The notes beneath the pieces are model-generated. The model was not told the origin of the DNA, did no database searches, and saw nothing but the letters and a program-made list of their open reading frames with translations. A DNA stretch of 64,000 bases. Origin: Branchipolynoe longqiensis. Its lineage: Eukaryota; Annelida; Polychaeta; Phyllodocida; Polynoidae. The stretch is from the NCBI GenBank assembly GCA_030323885.1, contig CM059186.1, positions 148,243,810-148,307,809 of the forward strand, given 5' to 3'. Shown piece by piece: positions 31,230 through 42,410 of this stretch; within the stretch, counting starts at the first letter, position 1; every line of letters begins with the position of its first letter. The position numbers were made by a program, and so were the translations under genes.

Positions 31230-32820
31230 TTAAAGCAGCATAATCTGATGAAAGCATAAACTTGTCAAAACCAAAGCGCTTAATTGTGCATATCTAACAT
31301 AGATACTGGTACTAGGTGCTCCAAACTGAATTTTTCTTTCCGTGAAGTTAATTTTAAAGGGTAGATTTGGAAAGCTCTTATCAATCTGATTACAAATATA
31401 TACAATAATGGAAGATTGGTCTATTAGTTCCTGAGTTATAGATTTTTTAATATTTAATTTTTGCCCTGAATTTTACACACATTTTTCATGATTTTGCAAA
31501 TGCTTAAATCCTGATGTTTGAGGCTTCCTGCTGAAGGCAAATTACATTTTAATCACATCATTATTCTTTTAACTTATTATTTCTAGTATAAATTCTAATC
31601 TCAATTTTTTTCAGACCTCACACATAAATATTTGTTGAGCAATTTGACATCAAACATGGCAAATCGTGTGATTTTCACTAACCATCCTTAATACAATCTT
31701 TACAAAATTAATATCTCTGGTTCTATTTGAGATATTGATTTCAAAATGATCAGAATGCAAATATCTATGTGATTACATTGTCTTTAAGCAATATCCACAT
31801 GTAAAAAATCTAAAAAATTAAGTACAATTAAGTCAAACCTACTGAGAGTGATTGCTTAGTGGTGGTTAACAATCTACACAGATTTGTAGAGAAAGAACCT
31901 TTCTATGTAATATTTTATTTTCCGTAAAGAATATTTGGTAAAATCAATGTTTTCTGATCATTCCAAAGTTTTCAAACCTAAATTTTTCAAATTTGTCCCA
32001 CCCAAAGTCAGTCATACTGGATACAAAACTAAGCTAGGGATCTCTACTTTACTATGAAAGTAGTTATTTTTAGCTCTGATGCCTTCACTCACAGCACACA
32101 ACATTCAAAGAGGGGTAGTGTGCTGAGAGATAGACTCCTATTTTTTCCACTGGCCAGCCAGCATCAGCAACCAGTCCTTAATGTGGAGTACCTTCTGGTA
32201 CACATATTAAAAATGTATAGTCACATAGAAGGAATACTGAGTCGATTTAATAGAACCTGTCGTTGCTGAACCCTATGATATTCAGTATTTAGGCGAGCAT
32301 GTCAGAAATAGCTTGAAATGTCCTCACTTTTTGTTTGTTAGTTTAACGACCCCCCAGCACGAAAGGTAAACACTGGCGATTGGGGGGTCATCCCATGTCA
32401 AACATAAGACTGTCTCAAAAGGTGGTAAGCAATATGGGACAAAACTTTGTCCATTGTAACGATTAACATAATATCTGCTTATGAATTTGCTCAGGATAAA
32501 CTGATGTTGTTTACATGGTGTTTCATAATCCCAATAGAATACATATTGATTTTAAGCAAATGTCCTTGCATTTTCAGTGTAACTGTTGCTGTGCTGTTTT
32601 GTGTCAATCTTTACAATGGGAAAAAAAGAGTTATCACTTTTTAAGACAGGCTCATATATTCAAAGTGGCGCATTAAAATATGTAGTGGGTATCATATAAT
32701 ACTAAAATAAAAGTAATTTCAGCCGAAAGTAAAGGACATTATAACGATCAAATCTAGCATGTTTATGTTTTAGAAATAATATGAAATGAAGTAAAAAATC
32801 ATGGGACTTTGCAACTTTAA
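31230..32820 (+). mobile_element. Long, diverged TTAA-flanked element carrying two later insertions
   Basis: Starts TTAAAGCAGCATAATCTGAT and ends GGGACTTTGCAACTTTAA, matching the ends of the 353-bp MITE. MITE-homologous text is found at 31235-31312, 32202-32300 and 32690-32820. The gap 31313-32194 is bounded by CTGGTAC on both sides (31306-31312, 32195-32201), so it looks like an insertion. A second gap, about 32321-32660, contains a SINE-D-like fragment. Confidence 0.65.
31313..32194. mobile_element. Putative 882-bp insertion with 7-bp duplication CTGGTAC
   Basis: Its ends show a weak inverted similarity (AGGTGCTCCAAA versus AGGTACTCCACA). AT-rich interior without long frames. Superfamily unknown. 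Confidence 0.45.
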
Positions 32821-33059
32821 TTGGTGCTGAATTTCAATGTCCATAACATGGTTAATATGACTAATTGGGGATAATTCACACATACTAAACATTTATTTTA
32901 CTAACACCTGATTCCTGTCTCCTAATCAACTATCACCGATCGAAAATGCTCCTCCTCCCCCCTTGGCCTAGCCTGGAAATAACCGACATATGAGGCTTTG
33001 ACTCTGCTTTCTGTAGGTCTCTAATTGGAACCACGATCGTTAACATAACGAGAGGAAAT

Positions 33060-33655
33060 GAACAGGGGTGGGAGGTGCGCTGGGTGGGGGTGGGGGTGGA
33101 GGTGGAGGGTGAATTAGGGATGGATAGGAGAAAATGTGGAGGTGGTGGGTGGAGAGGTGGAGCAGGAAGTAGGGATGGATAGATAAAATGGGGTGGGGGG
33201 GGGGGGGGGGGTGGAGGTGGAGCAGGAAGTAGGGATTGGATGGATAAAATGGGGTGGGGGGGGTGAGAGGTGGAGCAGGGAAATAGTGGAATGGCATAAA
33301 ATGGGGTTGGGGGAGGGGGGGGGTGCGGGGTGAGGTGGAGCAGGGAAGTAAGGGATGGATAGCATAAAATGACGGGGTGGGGCGGGGGTGGTGAGGTGGA
33401 GCAGGAAGTAGGGATGGAAAGCATAAAATGGGGTGGGGGGGGGGGTGAGGTGGAGCAGGAAGTAGGGATGGATAGCATAAAATGGGGTGGGGGAGGGGGT
33501 GAGGTGGAGCATCAAGTAGGGATTGATAGGAGAAAATGTGGTGGGTTGGGAAGGGCGGGGGAAGATGTAGAGGGGGGGGGGGGTGTACGGATGGATAGGA
33601 GAAAATGGGGGGGGGGGGGCGGTGGTAGGTGGAGAAAGGAGGAAGGAAGTATTTT
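33060..33655 (+). repeat. G-rich minisatellite, ~53-bp unit
   Basis: The unit contains GGTGGAGCAGGAAGTAGGGA, TGGATAGCATAAAATGGGG and a variable G run; about eleven units. Pro-rich minus-strand frames are artefacts. Confidence 0.93.
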
Positions 33656-34142
33656 GTGATTCGAGGAAAAAAAGAGAGCTATTTCCTGATCAAACATTCC
33701 CACTAATTTAACTGATATGTTGCCCGAGATGATAGCGAGGCTACGCTGCAAGGCCGTATCTTGATACACTTCCGGTAGAACTTGTGTGTTGTTGCTAGCA
33801 GTGACAGGCAACGCAAGCGCCGACAGCACAGGCGTATTGCTTGCGCTAGTTAGCGAGATCAGAGAGTGGCAGAACTGTTTTCCACACCTTGTAGTTGGAA
33901 GGTGTCTGGAGACTGCTGATTTGTTTACCCACCCACCCACTCACCCTCCCTCCCTCCCTCCTCCCCTCCCTCCCTCCCTCCCTCCTCCCCTCCCTCCCTT
34001 CGTCGACCCTCAGCATATCGCCAAATTATCACCCCCCCTCCAAATATTCAATTTCTCTTTCGTCCCAATTGGGATTAATATTCCTCCTGCCCTTTCTTTG
34101 TCCCTCGCAGTGACTACCACCCCGGAATTGTTCACTTTATTG
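33656..34142. other. Single-copy stretch and CCCT tract
   Basis: 33656-33920 is open on both strands without recognisable product. (CCCT)n pyrimidine tract at 33940-34000. Confidence 0.45.
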
Positions 34143-34202
34143 CTTGGTTTGTTTGATCCGTATGTCCTTGCAACATATAAGGTCATAATCTCATATCAGG
34201 AG
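34143..34202 (-). mobile_element. SINE-A tail fragment
   Basis: TCCTTGCAACATATAAGGTC with ATATCAGGA. Confidence 0.6.
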
Positions 34203-34329
34203 TTCCCTCTGATGGTGGTGGATTATCTTTCCTCCTTATAAAATATTCCAGCTATCCTTTTGTCATTTGTTTTAAGGTATATTTCCTATCTTTATGCATA
34301 TTATATTTTCCACACTTTTGGCTGAACGT

Positions 34330-34863
34330 AGATACCTGTGCACCTATTAAACATCGCTTGCTGCAGAAGAGTCGAGTTGATAATAGAATCGGTTAAGGCC
34401 CTGTCACACTATGCCGTATTGCATCAGCGTATGCCCGGATGTATGTGATTTTGCGCCAACACATTGGTGTACACTGGTGTATGTGTATGCTGGTGTATGC
34501 TGGTGTACGTTGGTGCATGATGGTGTATGCTGGAGTATGCTAATATACGCTGGTTTATGCTGAGACAAGTTATGAGTATGTTATAGGTACGTTTGGCATA
34601 AGTAATATTCGTTAAAGCCCACTGGGGTATGCTGCGATAAGTTATGGGTAAGTTTGACATAAGTTGTATTATTTGGCATGTTCAAAATTCTGCTGTATGA
34701 CAGCACATGTCAGCATACGCTAACACAATACCGGATCGTGTGACAGGGCCTTTACTGGTGAAGACAATGGTGTCAGAATTTCAATGTACATGCGGACATT
34801 AATTTATCCCGTTTTAACTTTAAATGTCTCAAAAGTTAGTCATTTGCAATCAAAGTCACCCTG
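34330..34863 (+). mobile_element. TTAA-type MITE fragment interrupted by a TTA MITE
   Basis: 34330-34395 matches the GTAGATACCTGTGCACCTAT part of the family. 34752-34863 continues with ATGGTGTCAGAATTTC and the TCTCAAAAGTTAGTCATTTG part. Both outer ends are lost. Confidence 0.7.
34396..34751. mobile_element. 356-bp MITE, TTA target duplication, nested
   Basis: TTA at 34393-34395 and 34752-34754 flank AGGCCCTGTCACACTATGCC and the inverse complement end CGTGTGACAGGGCCT. Interior carries TATGCTGGTGTA-like repeats. It is inserted in the TTAA-type MITE. Confidence 0.85.
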
Positions 34864-34942
34864 CCTCACTCAGCCAGGAAACAAAAATAAACGAATACAA
34901 ATCACCAAAACACACTTAGTGAATGAAATGTTGTTTGTTTGA

Positions 34943-35222
34943 CAGGTATGTACATCAAAACAATATCTAAGATCATATCAAGACAGGTACTGACTTATGA
35001 CAGTATGCACTCATGGCGACTTCATAGTGCTTCCCAATTGAAACACCGGTCGACTGGTACAATGACCTGATATGCCACTCATTGACATTATCACAATATG
35101 GAGCAAACCAATCCCTTTTGCCCTATCCTATTAATACCAAGCGCCCGGCTAGGTTGCGACAGGTATAACACTTTAGTAAGTCATTGACTCGACTCGGACA
35201 GGGTTCATACCGGAAGCCCATC
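34943..35222 (-). mobile_element. SINE-A copy, head truncated
   Basis: Diverged body from AATATCTAAGATCATATCAA to GACTCGACTCGGACAGGGTT. Confidence 0.85.
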
Positions 35223-35279
35223 CAAGATTCTTCTTAGCGAAGCGGCAGGGATCCATGGGACAATACACACTGGAGTTCC

Positions 35280-36560
35280 AGTATCTGTCTGAAATCCCAG
35301 GAACCCCTTTGCATCCCCCCCGGGCTCATCAACCCGGGCACGCCCCATATACACCCTGCTCCCCGCGCACCGATCCATCAAGGCCGGGGCGTGTGCGTTT
35401 TGGTCGCGCCGCACGCCGCGGCTTGATTAACACGCCAAGGCCGTCGTGGGAAACTGACTGGCATCGTCGGCTGCTATTGTGCGCGTGCGCACCGAGCTGC
35501 ATACACGACGCCTCTGAGTCTCATGCAGGCGCGCGCGCACGGCCAGGCAGTCGGGCGGGAAGGCGGGAAGGCGGGCAGGCGGGCAGGCGGGGCGGGCAGG
35601 GTGGCGGGTGGGCATGCAATGGAGGCGGTCGGGCATGCACTGGAGGGGGTCGAGGATGCGTAGCGGGAAGGACTCCCGGTGGGAGGACGAGTAAGCAGTG
35701 GCAGGACCAGGCCGAGGAAGGGGCGGGGAGGGGCGGGGCAGGGGCGGGGGAGGGGTGGGGGAGCGGCGGGGAAGGGGCGGGGGAGTTGCGGGGGAGTGCG
35801 GGGGAGAGGCGGGCGGAGAGGCGGGCGGAGAGGCGGGAGAGGGGTAGGGGGAAGGGCGCAGCACGGGATTCGACGGGGGAGATGCTGGGGAAAGGCGGGG
35901 GAGAGGCAGCGGAGTAGTGGAGAAGTGGGGAAGAGGCGGGTGAGGACACGGGGAGCGGCAGGACGGGAGGGAAGGGCGGAGAAACCATGACGTTATGTGG
36001 CATGGCAGCGCATAGCCTATCATAGCATACCATGGCATGGCATGACATGGTTTGGCATGGCATAGTGTGGCGTGGCATGGTGTGACGTGGCGTGGAATGG
36101 CATAGTGTGGCGTGGCATGGTGTGACGTGGCGTGGAATGGCATAGTGTGGTGGCATGGTGTGACGTGGTGTGGAATGGCATAGTGTGCTGTGGCATGGCG
36201 TGGCGTGGCGTGGGAGTGACGTGATGGGGCGTGGCGTGGCGTGGCGTGGCGTGGCGGGGCAAGGGAGTGGCAGGCGGCAGGTGAGATCTCGATCCCACTC
36301 CTCGCTACATGGTAAATTAATAACCCCGTGCGCATGCGCGACGAGTCCCGCCCACTCCGATCCCGAGCTAATTTCATGGAGTGGATTCGCCTAATCACCG
36401 TGGCGAGCGCCGCAACGAGTCTGGCGGCGAGAGCAGGAACTACTAACTCCCCGAGCAGCTCAGAGCAGCTCAGAGCAACCCCGAGCAACTCAGAGCGGCT
36501 CTGGAGCAGCTCCGAGCAGCTCGACAGGGCCGGGCGGGTCGTGTACGTGTAATGTGGTGC
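35280..36560. promoter_or_regulatory. CpG-dense block with NRF1-like sites
   Basis: About 1.3 kb rich in CG dinucleotides. TGCGCATGCGCG (36329-36340) is a perfect NRF1-type palindrome and GTGCGCGTGCGCAC (35479-35492) is close to one. GGCGGG (Sp-like) units dominate 35540-35980 and a TGGCATGG/GTGGCGTGG repeat fills 36005-36262. Several donor-like CAG/GTGAG sites follow. This could be a housekeeping-type promoter; no start codon or TSS can be assigned. Confidence 0.4.
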
Positions 36561-37092
36561 TGTGCAGTGCTTACTGCTAGTACGCCCTATGATTCTAGCC
36601 TTCCTCGCCTGAATAATGGATAATCAGGGCTTGTGGGGGATGCGCGGATGAGAGGTAATTTGGGTGATGGCGGGCGTGAGAGGCATGCGTGCTACAGGTG
36701 AGGTGATACCTACTGACAGGTGAGGGCAGCGCTATAGCGGCAGTCGGGTGAACTAATTCTTCACATACACTTTTGTTGTACCATGAGTACTTACACTGAC
36801 AGGGAAAGTACTGTGATTGTACACATGCCTTTTCTTTGCATCGCAGTCAGCAATATTATGCAGGATGGTAACTAGCTGTGACTTTGTACATCTACATTTC
36901 CTTGTAAGATACGCGTGTGAAAGATTGCAGGTAAGTATAGTCAGACAGCTAGTAGAATGTGAATAGCAGTAACTTTGTTCAGTCACACAGTAGACTATCG
37001 GTCTGAGCAACTTAAAAATAATGGGAATTTTCTGATACAGTACATAACACGTTTATGGAAATATGTATTTCCCAATAATAACAGTAAACGTG

Positions 37093-37120
<28 letters not shown>
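36561..37120. other. Single-copy DNA, candidate exon, small inverted repeat and (TA)n
   Basis: Holds the candidate exon at 36847-36930, an inverted pair ATAACACGTTTA/TAAACGTGTTAT (37045-37096), and (TA)n at 37094-37120. Confidence 0.45.
36847..36930 (+). CDS. Candidate 84-bp internal exon, unknown product
   Basis: A pyrimidine-rich stretch ending in GCATCGCAG is followed by exactly 84 bp and a near-perfect donor CAG/GTAAGTAT. Of three frames only one is open, and it is open over exactly 28 codons, beginning SAILCRMVTSCDF and ending YACERLQ. I do not recognise this peptide. It lies about 300 bp after a CpG-dense block (35280-36560) with NRF1-like sites, which would suit the early part of a plus-strand gene, coding or long non-coding. 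The splice signals are the main evidence; an 84-bp frame open by chance is not rare. Confidence 0.3.
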
Positions 37121-37123
<3 letters not shown>

Positions 37124-37265
37124 ATGTATACCGCATTATACGAGTATAAATACAAGGGTAACATGTACATCCTATATTCCCTCTTGCCCATTGGTGGAGT
37201 CCCCCCCCCCCTTCCCAGCTGTCGGGTAAATTGCCGGGTGGGCGCCCCCCCCCTCACTTCACACA
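37121..37265 (+). repeat. Family C dispersed repeat
   Basis: GTGATGTATACCGCATTATA then CGAGTATAAA, with two C runs and GTGGGCGCCC, directly after (TA)n. Confidence 0.65.
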
Positions 37266-37560
37266 ATATATATGCATGTGCATTTGTTCTAAGTCCACTT
37301 CTTGAGGTAGGTATTCCATTATTGCACCTCACAGACGTCGGCAATTTTCAGCCAACCAATAAATATCCATCCATAACCACGTCCACGTGACCGCTAATTT
37401 GCACTGATATTGGCTCCCCGAGAACGACATAAAAAAACAACCTGCAAGAGGCGGGGGTACAAAAAAACAACCGACCCGCAGACATCATGGCTGCAGAGGC
37501 ACTTGTAGAGGCAGCACCTATATGGTTCATGTGTCGGGGGCAACTTGCAGCCGCGCGTTC
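37266..37560. other. Single-copy stretch
   Basis: Nothing recognised. Confidence 0.4.
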
Positions 37561-37985
37561 CTTCACACACACACATACACACACACACGCATACACACAC
37601 GCACACACATACACGCACACACACATACACATGCACACACATACATGCACACACACACGCACACATACACGCATAAACACACACACATAAAGACACACTG
37701 ACACACACACATACACACACTGACACACACATACACACATACACATACACACAGACACACATGCGAACACACCCACATAAACACACACTGACACACACTG
37801 ACACACACTGACACACACATACACACACATGCACACATACACGCACACACACATACACACATACACGCACACATACACACACGCACACACATACACATAC
37901 ACACACATACACACACGCACACACATACACATACACACACAGACACACATACACACACACTGACACACACATACACACAGAGTTC
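37561..37985. repeat. CACACATACACACGC minisatellite
   Basis: (CA)n interrupted by TA, GC and TG; Cys/Val-rich frames are artefacts. Confidence 0.95.
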
Positions 37986-38140
37986 CCGACTGCAACGAGC
38001 CGCCTACTCACCCGTTAATACCCACCCCTAAGGCGAATCAGCAACAGTTTAAAAACACACCGAAATAAAGAAAGTTAATGTGTCCCCCTTTTTTTTTGTC
38101 CCATACAACCCTTCAGATTGTGTGTTGTTTCTTTCTAGAC

Positions 38141-38502
38141 TTAAAGCTGCATAGTCCGATGAAGCATCAACTTTTCAAAACCAAAATAATTATATAGATT
38201 TGACTCTACATACCTAACCTAGATATTGATTCACATATTAAGCATTTATCGCCACATAGAAGGGAACACTGAGCCAATTTGATAGAGCCTGTTACTGTTG
38301 AAGCCTATAAGTATAAATATGCATTTTGGCGTGCTTGCCAAAACTAAGTCTGCATGTTTAAATTTCAATTATCTCAAAACTTATCCATTTAAAATCAAAG
38401 TTACTTTAGCCTGAAATAAGGTAGATTATAACGATCAATTTAACATATTTATCTCAGAAAAAAATTACCATAACGGAAAAACCATCGGACTATGCAACTT
38501 AA
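38141..38502 (+). mobile_element. TTAA-flanked MITE, full-length copy
   Basis: TTAAAGCTGCATAGTCCGAT to CATCGGACTATGCAACTTAA, 362 bp, collinear with 1036-1388. Confidence 0.88.
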
Positions 38503-38965
38503 CAAAAAAAAATATATATATAAACTTCCAAGGCAACAAAACGAGGCGACCACTCAGCCCGCTGCTAGTACGGTTATTACACGACTATAGTACTATTACC
38601 GCAGAGATGTAGTGCACCCACCCCCCAGAAGGCCCCCGAATACCGATGTGCCAGCGTGATGTAGAGATACCATTAGTAAGACATTGTGTACTGTGACAGA
38701 TGGCTCCATGTGTGTCTATTTGGGCGTCGTACCCCGGGGAGGCAACGATACACGGTTCGCCTAGTTTATGGGACCCCCCCCCCCCTCCTCACCCCACCGT
38801 GACAACCAAATCTTGTTTCAACAACAACGCCGGCATAACTTATGGCAAGCAAATCCCACATAACTTATATGCCTGTGTGTATGTGGGCTATAATGGAAAT
38901 GACGTGAATAAAAACGAGGACTCTATTTATTCCTCCCAGTTTTCTATGACTATATATATATATAT
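38503..38965. other. Single-copy stretch
   Basis: C run at 38774-38786; (TA)n at 38950-38966. Nothing else recognised. Confidence 0.45.
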
Positions 38966-39119
38966 ATGATGCATAAACATTATGCGAGTATAAAGGCACT
39001 GAAGGGACTCCGTGTTATGTACTACCTTATTATTAATGGGGTGGCTTACTTGATGTATGCCCCCCCCCCCCCTTCCAACCACGTGACCGTAGCGCTGCCA
39101 CCGGCACGATTCTAACCGG
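38966..39119 (+). repeat. Family C dispersed repeat, left part
   Basis: GATGCATAAACATTATGCGA, GTATAAAGGCACTGAAGG, ACTTGATGTATGCC, a 14-C run, CCACGTGACCG. Collinear with 56217-56370 and resumes at 39619. Confidence 0.75.
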
Positions 39120-39618
39120 TGTAAAGATTTCAAATTCAGCCCTGATTGAAGTTCCCCCATGGGAACTTGAAAACGTTTTCAAATTCATCCCAGGGGCATT
39201 TGAAAACTTTTTCGTTTTCCCTCCCTTGTTTTAACTTTTCCTCCCCCCATTTTTGGGGAATTTTCTTTATTTTTGTTATTTTTCATGACAAATATAATAA
39301 TACACAGGAATAGCATAATGGAACTTATTACTAGTACAACAAAACATAGTTCACCCCAAATGACACAAAAAGTCTCCAAGATGGCTAAGAAAAAAATATG
39401 ATAGGTCTGAATTTTAAAACGTTTTTTTAAAGTTTTTTAAACAATTTTAAATTCCCAGAGGGGGGAATTTGAAAATAGGGGGAGGAATCTGAAAACTGTT
39501 TTTAATTTCCCTCCCGGGAATCTGAAAATGTTTTAAATTTCCGAAACTGGAGGGAAATTTAAAACGTTTTCAGATTCCCGGGGGGAACTTGGAAAGGGGG
39601 GGAATTGAAATTGTTACA
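39120..39618. mobile_element. 499-bp palindrome-rich element with CCGG duplication
   Basis: CCGG at 39116-39119 and 39619-39622 flank ends TGTAAAGATTTCAA and the inverse complement of TGTAACAATTTCAA. The flanks are built from repeated palindromic modules (GAAAACGTTTTCAAATT and AATTCCC...GGGGAA), so the whole can fold on itself many times. The centre (about 39270-39400) is unique. Confidence 0.7.
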
Positions 39619-39670
39619 CCGGGACGCTACACTGTCACTATGCCAGAGGACTGCCATACCAGTTACCTAG
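39619..39670 (+). repeat. Family C dispersed repeat, right part
   Basis: GGGACGCTACACTGTCACTA matches GGACGCTACACTGTCACTT at 56373. Confidence 0.7.
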
Positions 39671-39810
39671 CACTCTCAACCGGATTTGAAACTATATACA
39701 CATATAATATTAATAATAATTTATATATGATACAAAATATCTAGGAATACAAATGCTATGCATTTATTGCTAACTTCATGCCGGTGTCAAATGACTGTCC
39801 TAGTCAAATG

Positions 39811-39897
39811 ACTGTCACACACTGTCACAAGTCAGTAACCCTCCTGATATGACCTTAGATGTTTCCAGGACGTAAAACTCCAAAGACCGACCAGCAA
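39811..39897 (+). mobile_element. SINE-A tail fragment
   Basis: ACACTGTCACAAGTCAGTAA to CCAGGACGTAAAACTCCAAA. Confidence 0.8.
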
Positions 39898-40157
39898 TCC
39901 TAGTGAAATAAGTCTAATATTGATTATTTGAGTGTGCTTCCCTATGGCCAATTCAATTAAATGACTCCCAGTTAATTAAATTTTGAAAGTTTGAAGGCAT
40001 TTAATCAATTGCGTTATCACCCATATGAAACCTACATTTTATCTATGTCAACACGCCTCACAAAAACCTTCTGTATCTCAAACACCGCATCGTGCATTAA
40101 GTGTATATTATATAACTATATAGGCATAGGCCCGGCCCTGGCCATACACATAGTTTA
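39898..40157. other. Single-copy stretch
   Basis: Nothing recognised. Confidence 0.4.
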
Positions 40158-40374
40158 AAGCCCCAGTCAGACCTCACCAGACAGAAACCGGCAATGTACG
40201 GTTTATATATGGTACCCATCCAGCGTGTCCATTCCATCTCCAGTGGTGTCCGGTACAAGTTTTGAACATGCACAAAACTTGTACCGGACACCGCCGAACT
40301 GACGTGTATGGTTGGTGTCCAGTTTAAGTCTGTTTAGTCTGTTTTGTCCTTTTCATGTCCGGTACCCATCCATT
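40158..40374. mobile_element. Second copy of the 28018-type MITE, left part
   Basis: Starts after TTA with AAGCCCCAGTCAGACCTCAC; contains the same hairpin (40245-40292). Interrupted at 40375 and continues 40786-40836 before losing its right end. Confidence 0.78.
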
Positions 40375-40785
40375 GTATGGTATGCAGGTATAGCAATACC
40401 TCAGGGAGTTTGACGCCCCTGCCCTGCAGAGTTGTAAACCACTGCCTTGTGGTACAGGTTCTTGACAGAACCGAAGGCTAAGGGAGCAAACCCTAAACAG
40501 AAAACCATGTCACTGTGGCAGCATTAAGGGCGGTTGATGTATGGAACTCCCAACATCTCCCGACCAGCCACTGCAGGGACAAATAGTTTTGCGCCTGTCT
40601 TGACATGTTCTTGCCGGTGTGAAACCTCTATTTGCTCCCCGAGAGAGTGCCGCTGGTAACTTGCAAAAGCCAGCAGCACTTCAACACTTTTGCAGGCAGC
40701 TTTCATGAAATGAAGTGGAGGGCGGCAGTCAAGTAATGAAAGCAGTCTTTGTCGCATCGCGACTGACAGCATGATGATGATGATG
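40375..40785 (+). mobile_element. Retroposon with (ATG)n tail, copy 1
   Basis: Flanked by the 11-bp duplication ACCCATCCATT (40364-40374 and 40786-40796). Begins near GTATGCAGGTATAGCAATAC and ends GCATCGCGACTGACAGC followed by (ATG)n. Variable-length direct repeats and a simple-repeat tail indicate target-primed reverse transcription. No clear pol III boxes are seen, so it may be a SINE or a short LINE-derived element. Confidence 0.85.
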
Positions 40786-40839
40786 ACCCATCCATTAAGA
40801 CTCAGGTTTGCTCTGTGCCAAGTCCATTGAGGGTTAGTT

Positions 40840-41400
40840 TAAAAACAAAAAAACAAAAATTGTATTGTGGAAATTCGGTCAGTATATGCACCAACTAGTA
40901 TTCAATGTAGGCAAGATATGCTATCATCCTCTGAATGGTTCAGGTTTTCCGGTAGCTTTGTTAAAGGCATAAACATGGTATATATATATGCCACCATTGC
41001 GTGGATCTTTCGGGTTTTTACGGTAGGTACATACAGGGTCATACCCAAGGATTTAATATAAATGGTAATATAAAATGCAATCAATACATGCATATTGCAT
41101 GTTTTATAGCAGCACCGTATAAGGCACACACACACTAGCTTTCAATTTAACTATTCTGGGCTGGCATTGCGTAAATAACTCATGTATTTCAATAGCTAGG
41201 GAAAAGACATATATGCTGGAATTCATTGTAAGTAATATATGCCACGATTACGTGGATATCGTGTTGCCGTAGCTAGGAAACAGTCAGATAGACTGTCATT
41301 CAACAAAAGTAATATATGCCCCAATTGTGTGAATCTTTCCTGTCATGGTACCTACATAAGATGCATGGCATAACATTGGACGCATGGAAGGCATGCCATC
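40840..41400. repeat. Degenerate tandem repeat, 80-150-bp units
   Basis: ATATATGCCACSATTRCGTG and TTGCCGTAGCTAGG-like text recur about four times with heavy divergence. Confidence 0.5.
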
Positions 41401-41440
41401 CTTGCGTTAACATTGAATGTTTTATGGTATTGCTTTAAAG

Positions 41441-41580
41441 GCGTCACCCCCCACCCCCCCACCCACCCACACGCTCTCCACCTCCCCACCTCCACCCCCA
41501 CTCACCATGCCCCTCCTACGCCCCCATTCCCCACCGCTACCGCACTCCCCACCCCTACTTCCACCCCCAATTTCCGACCC
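41441..41580. repeat. C-rich simple sequence
   Basis: CCACCCC/CCTCCCC text on the plus strand. Confidence 0.8.
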
Positions 41581-41654
41581 CTTTGGAACTATTGGGAAAC
41601 TGACGCGAACTCTGTCAAAGCCCATCTCATCTAAATACTAGTAATGTGTGTGTG

Positions 41655-42003
41655 GCCAGATGGGAGGACCGAAGGAGTTGAGCGTCCGTCTCCCATTTTG
41701 GTAGATCGTGGGATTCGAATCTATGGGTTGGAACCCTGGTCGAGTCAAACCAATGCCGTAAAAATTGATACTGTCTTGTCGCTTCATAGCCAGGCGCTCG
41801 GCATTATTAGGATTGGGCAATGACTGGTTGGCTCAGTGTCAGAATAATGTGACTGAGTGGGATATCAGACCCATGGTGCTGACGACCTCGTCTCCCAGTG
41901 TGGCAGCACTATAAAGTCGCCATGAGTGTGCACTATCACAAGTCAGTACCCGTCCTGATATGATCTTAGATGTTGCTAGGACATATAACTCCAACAACCA
42001 ACC
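41655..42003 (+). mobile_element. SINE-A copy, long-head type, plus sense
   Basis: Head GGGAGGACCGAAGGAGTTGA with TTTTGGTAGATCGTGGGATT; tail TTGCTAGGACATATAACTCC ending AACAACCAACC. Confidence 0.9.
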
Positions 42004-42009
42004 TGCTAC

Positions 42010-42215
42010 CGACATGCACAAATCCAGCAGGTTGTGGCGGCCTGCGATGGACGCAGCAGCTGGGGTGGTGGTGGCACCACCTCGGAGTCAACAGGTGAAC
42101 TAAGAGGTGGCGAGAGGCACCAGTTCTGATTATTGACGCCCAGCGCACACCCCGGCAAACAAGGTCCAGTGTTAATGAGACACTCGCATAATGAAATATA
42201 TCATACATATATACA
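42010..42215 (-). repeat. Family C dispersed repeat, diverged, minus strand
   Basis: GGTGGCACCACCTCGG and the inverse core ACACTCGCATAATG are present; a related ATGCTCACATAATT lies at 42270. Confidence 0.45.
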
Positions 42216-42410
42216 TATAATGTTTAATGCATGGGTGCGTCGGGTTACCGTACATGATTCATTGATAGTGATGCTCACATAATTAAATATATAGTACATG
42301 GTTCGTAATGCTTTGGCATTGCGGGTAATCAGGATCGCGATTACAGACCAAGGCATGCCAGTACTAAGGACGTCTATTGTGTCACCGACTAGCGGAATTC
42401 TTTAGAACTA

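Noticed and set aside
33512..33940. 142-codon minus frame and overlapping 151-codon plus frame
   Set aside because: Both strands are open over the same DNA and the ends run into minisatellite or CCCT repeat; no family recognised.
37348..38011. Minus-strand Cys/Val frames of 137-215 codons
   Set aside because: Translation of a CA-type minisatellite.
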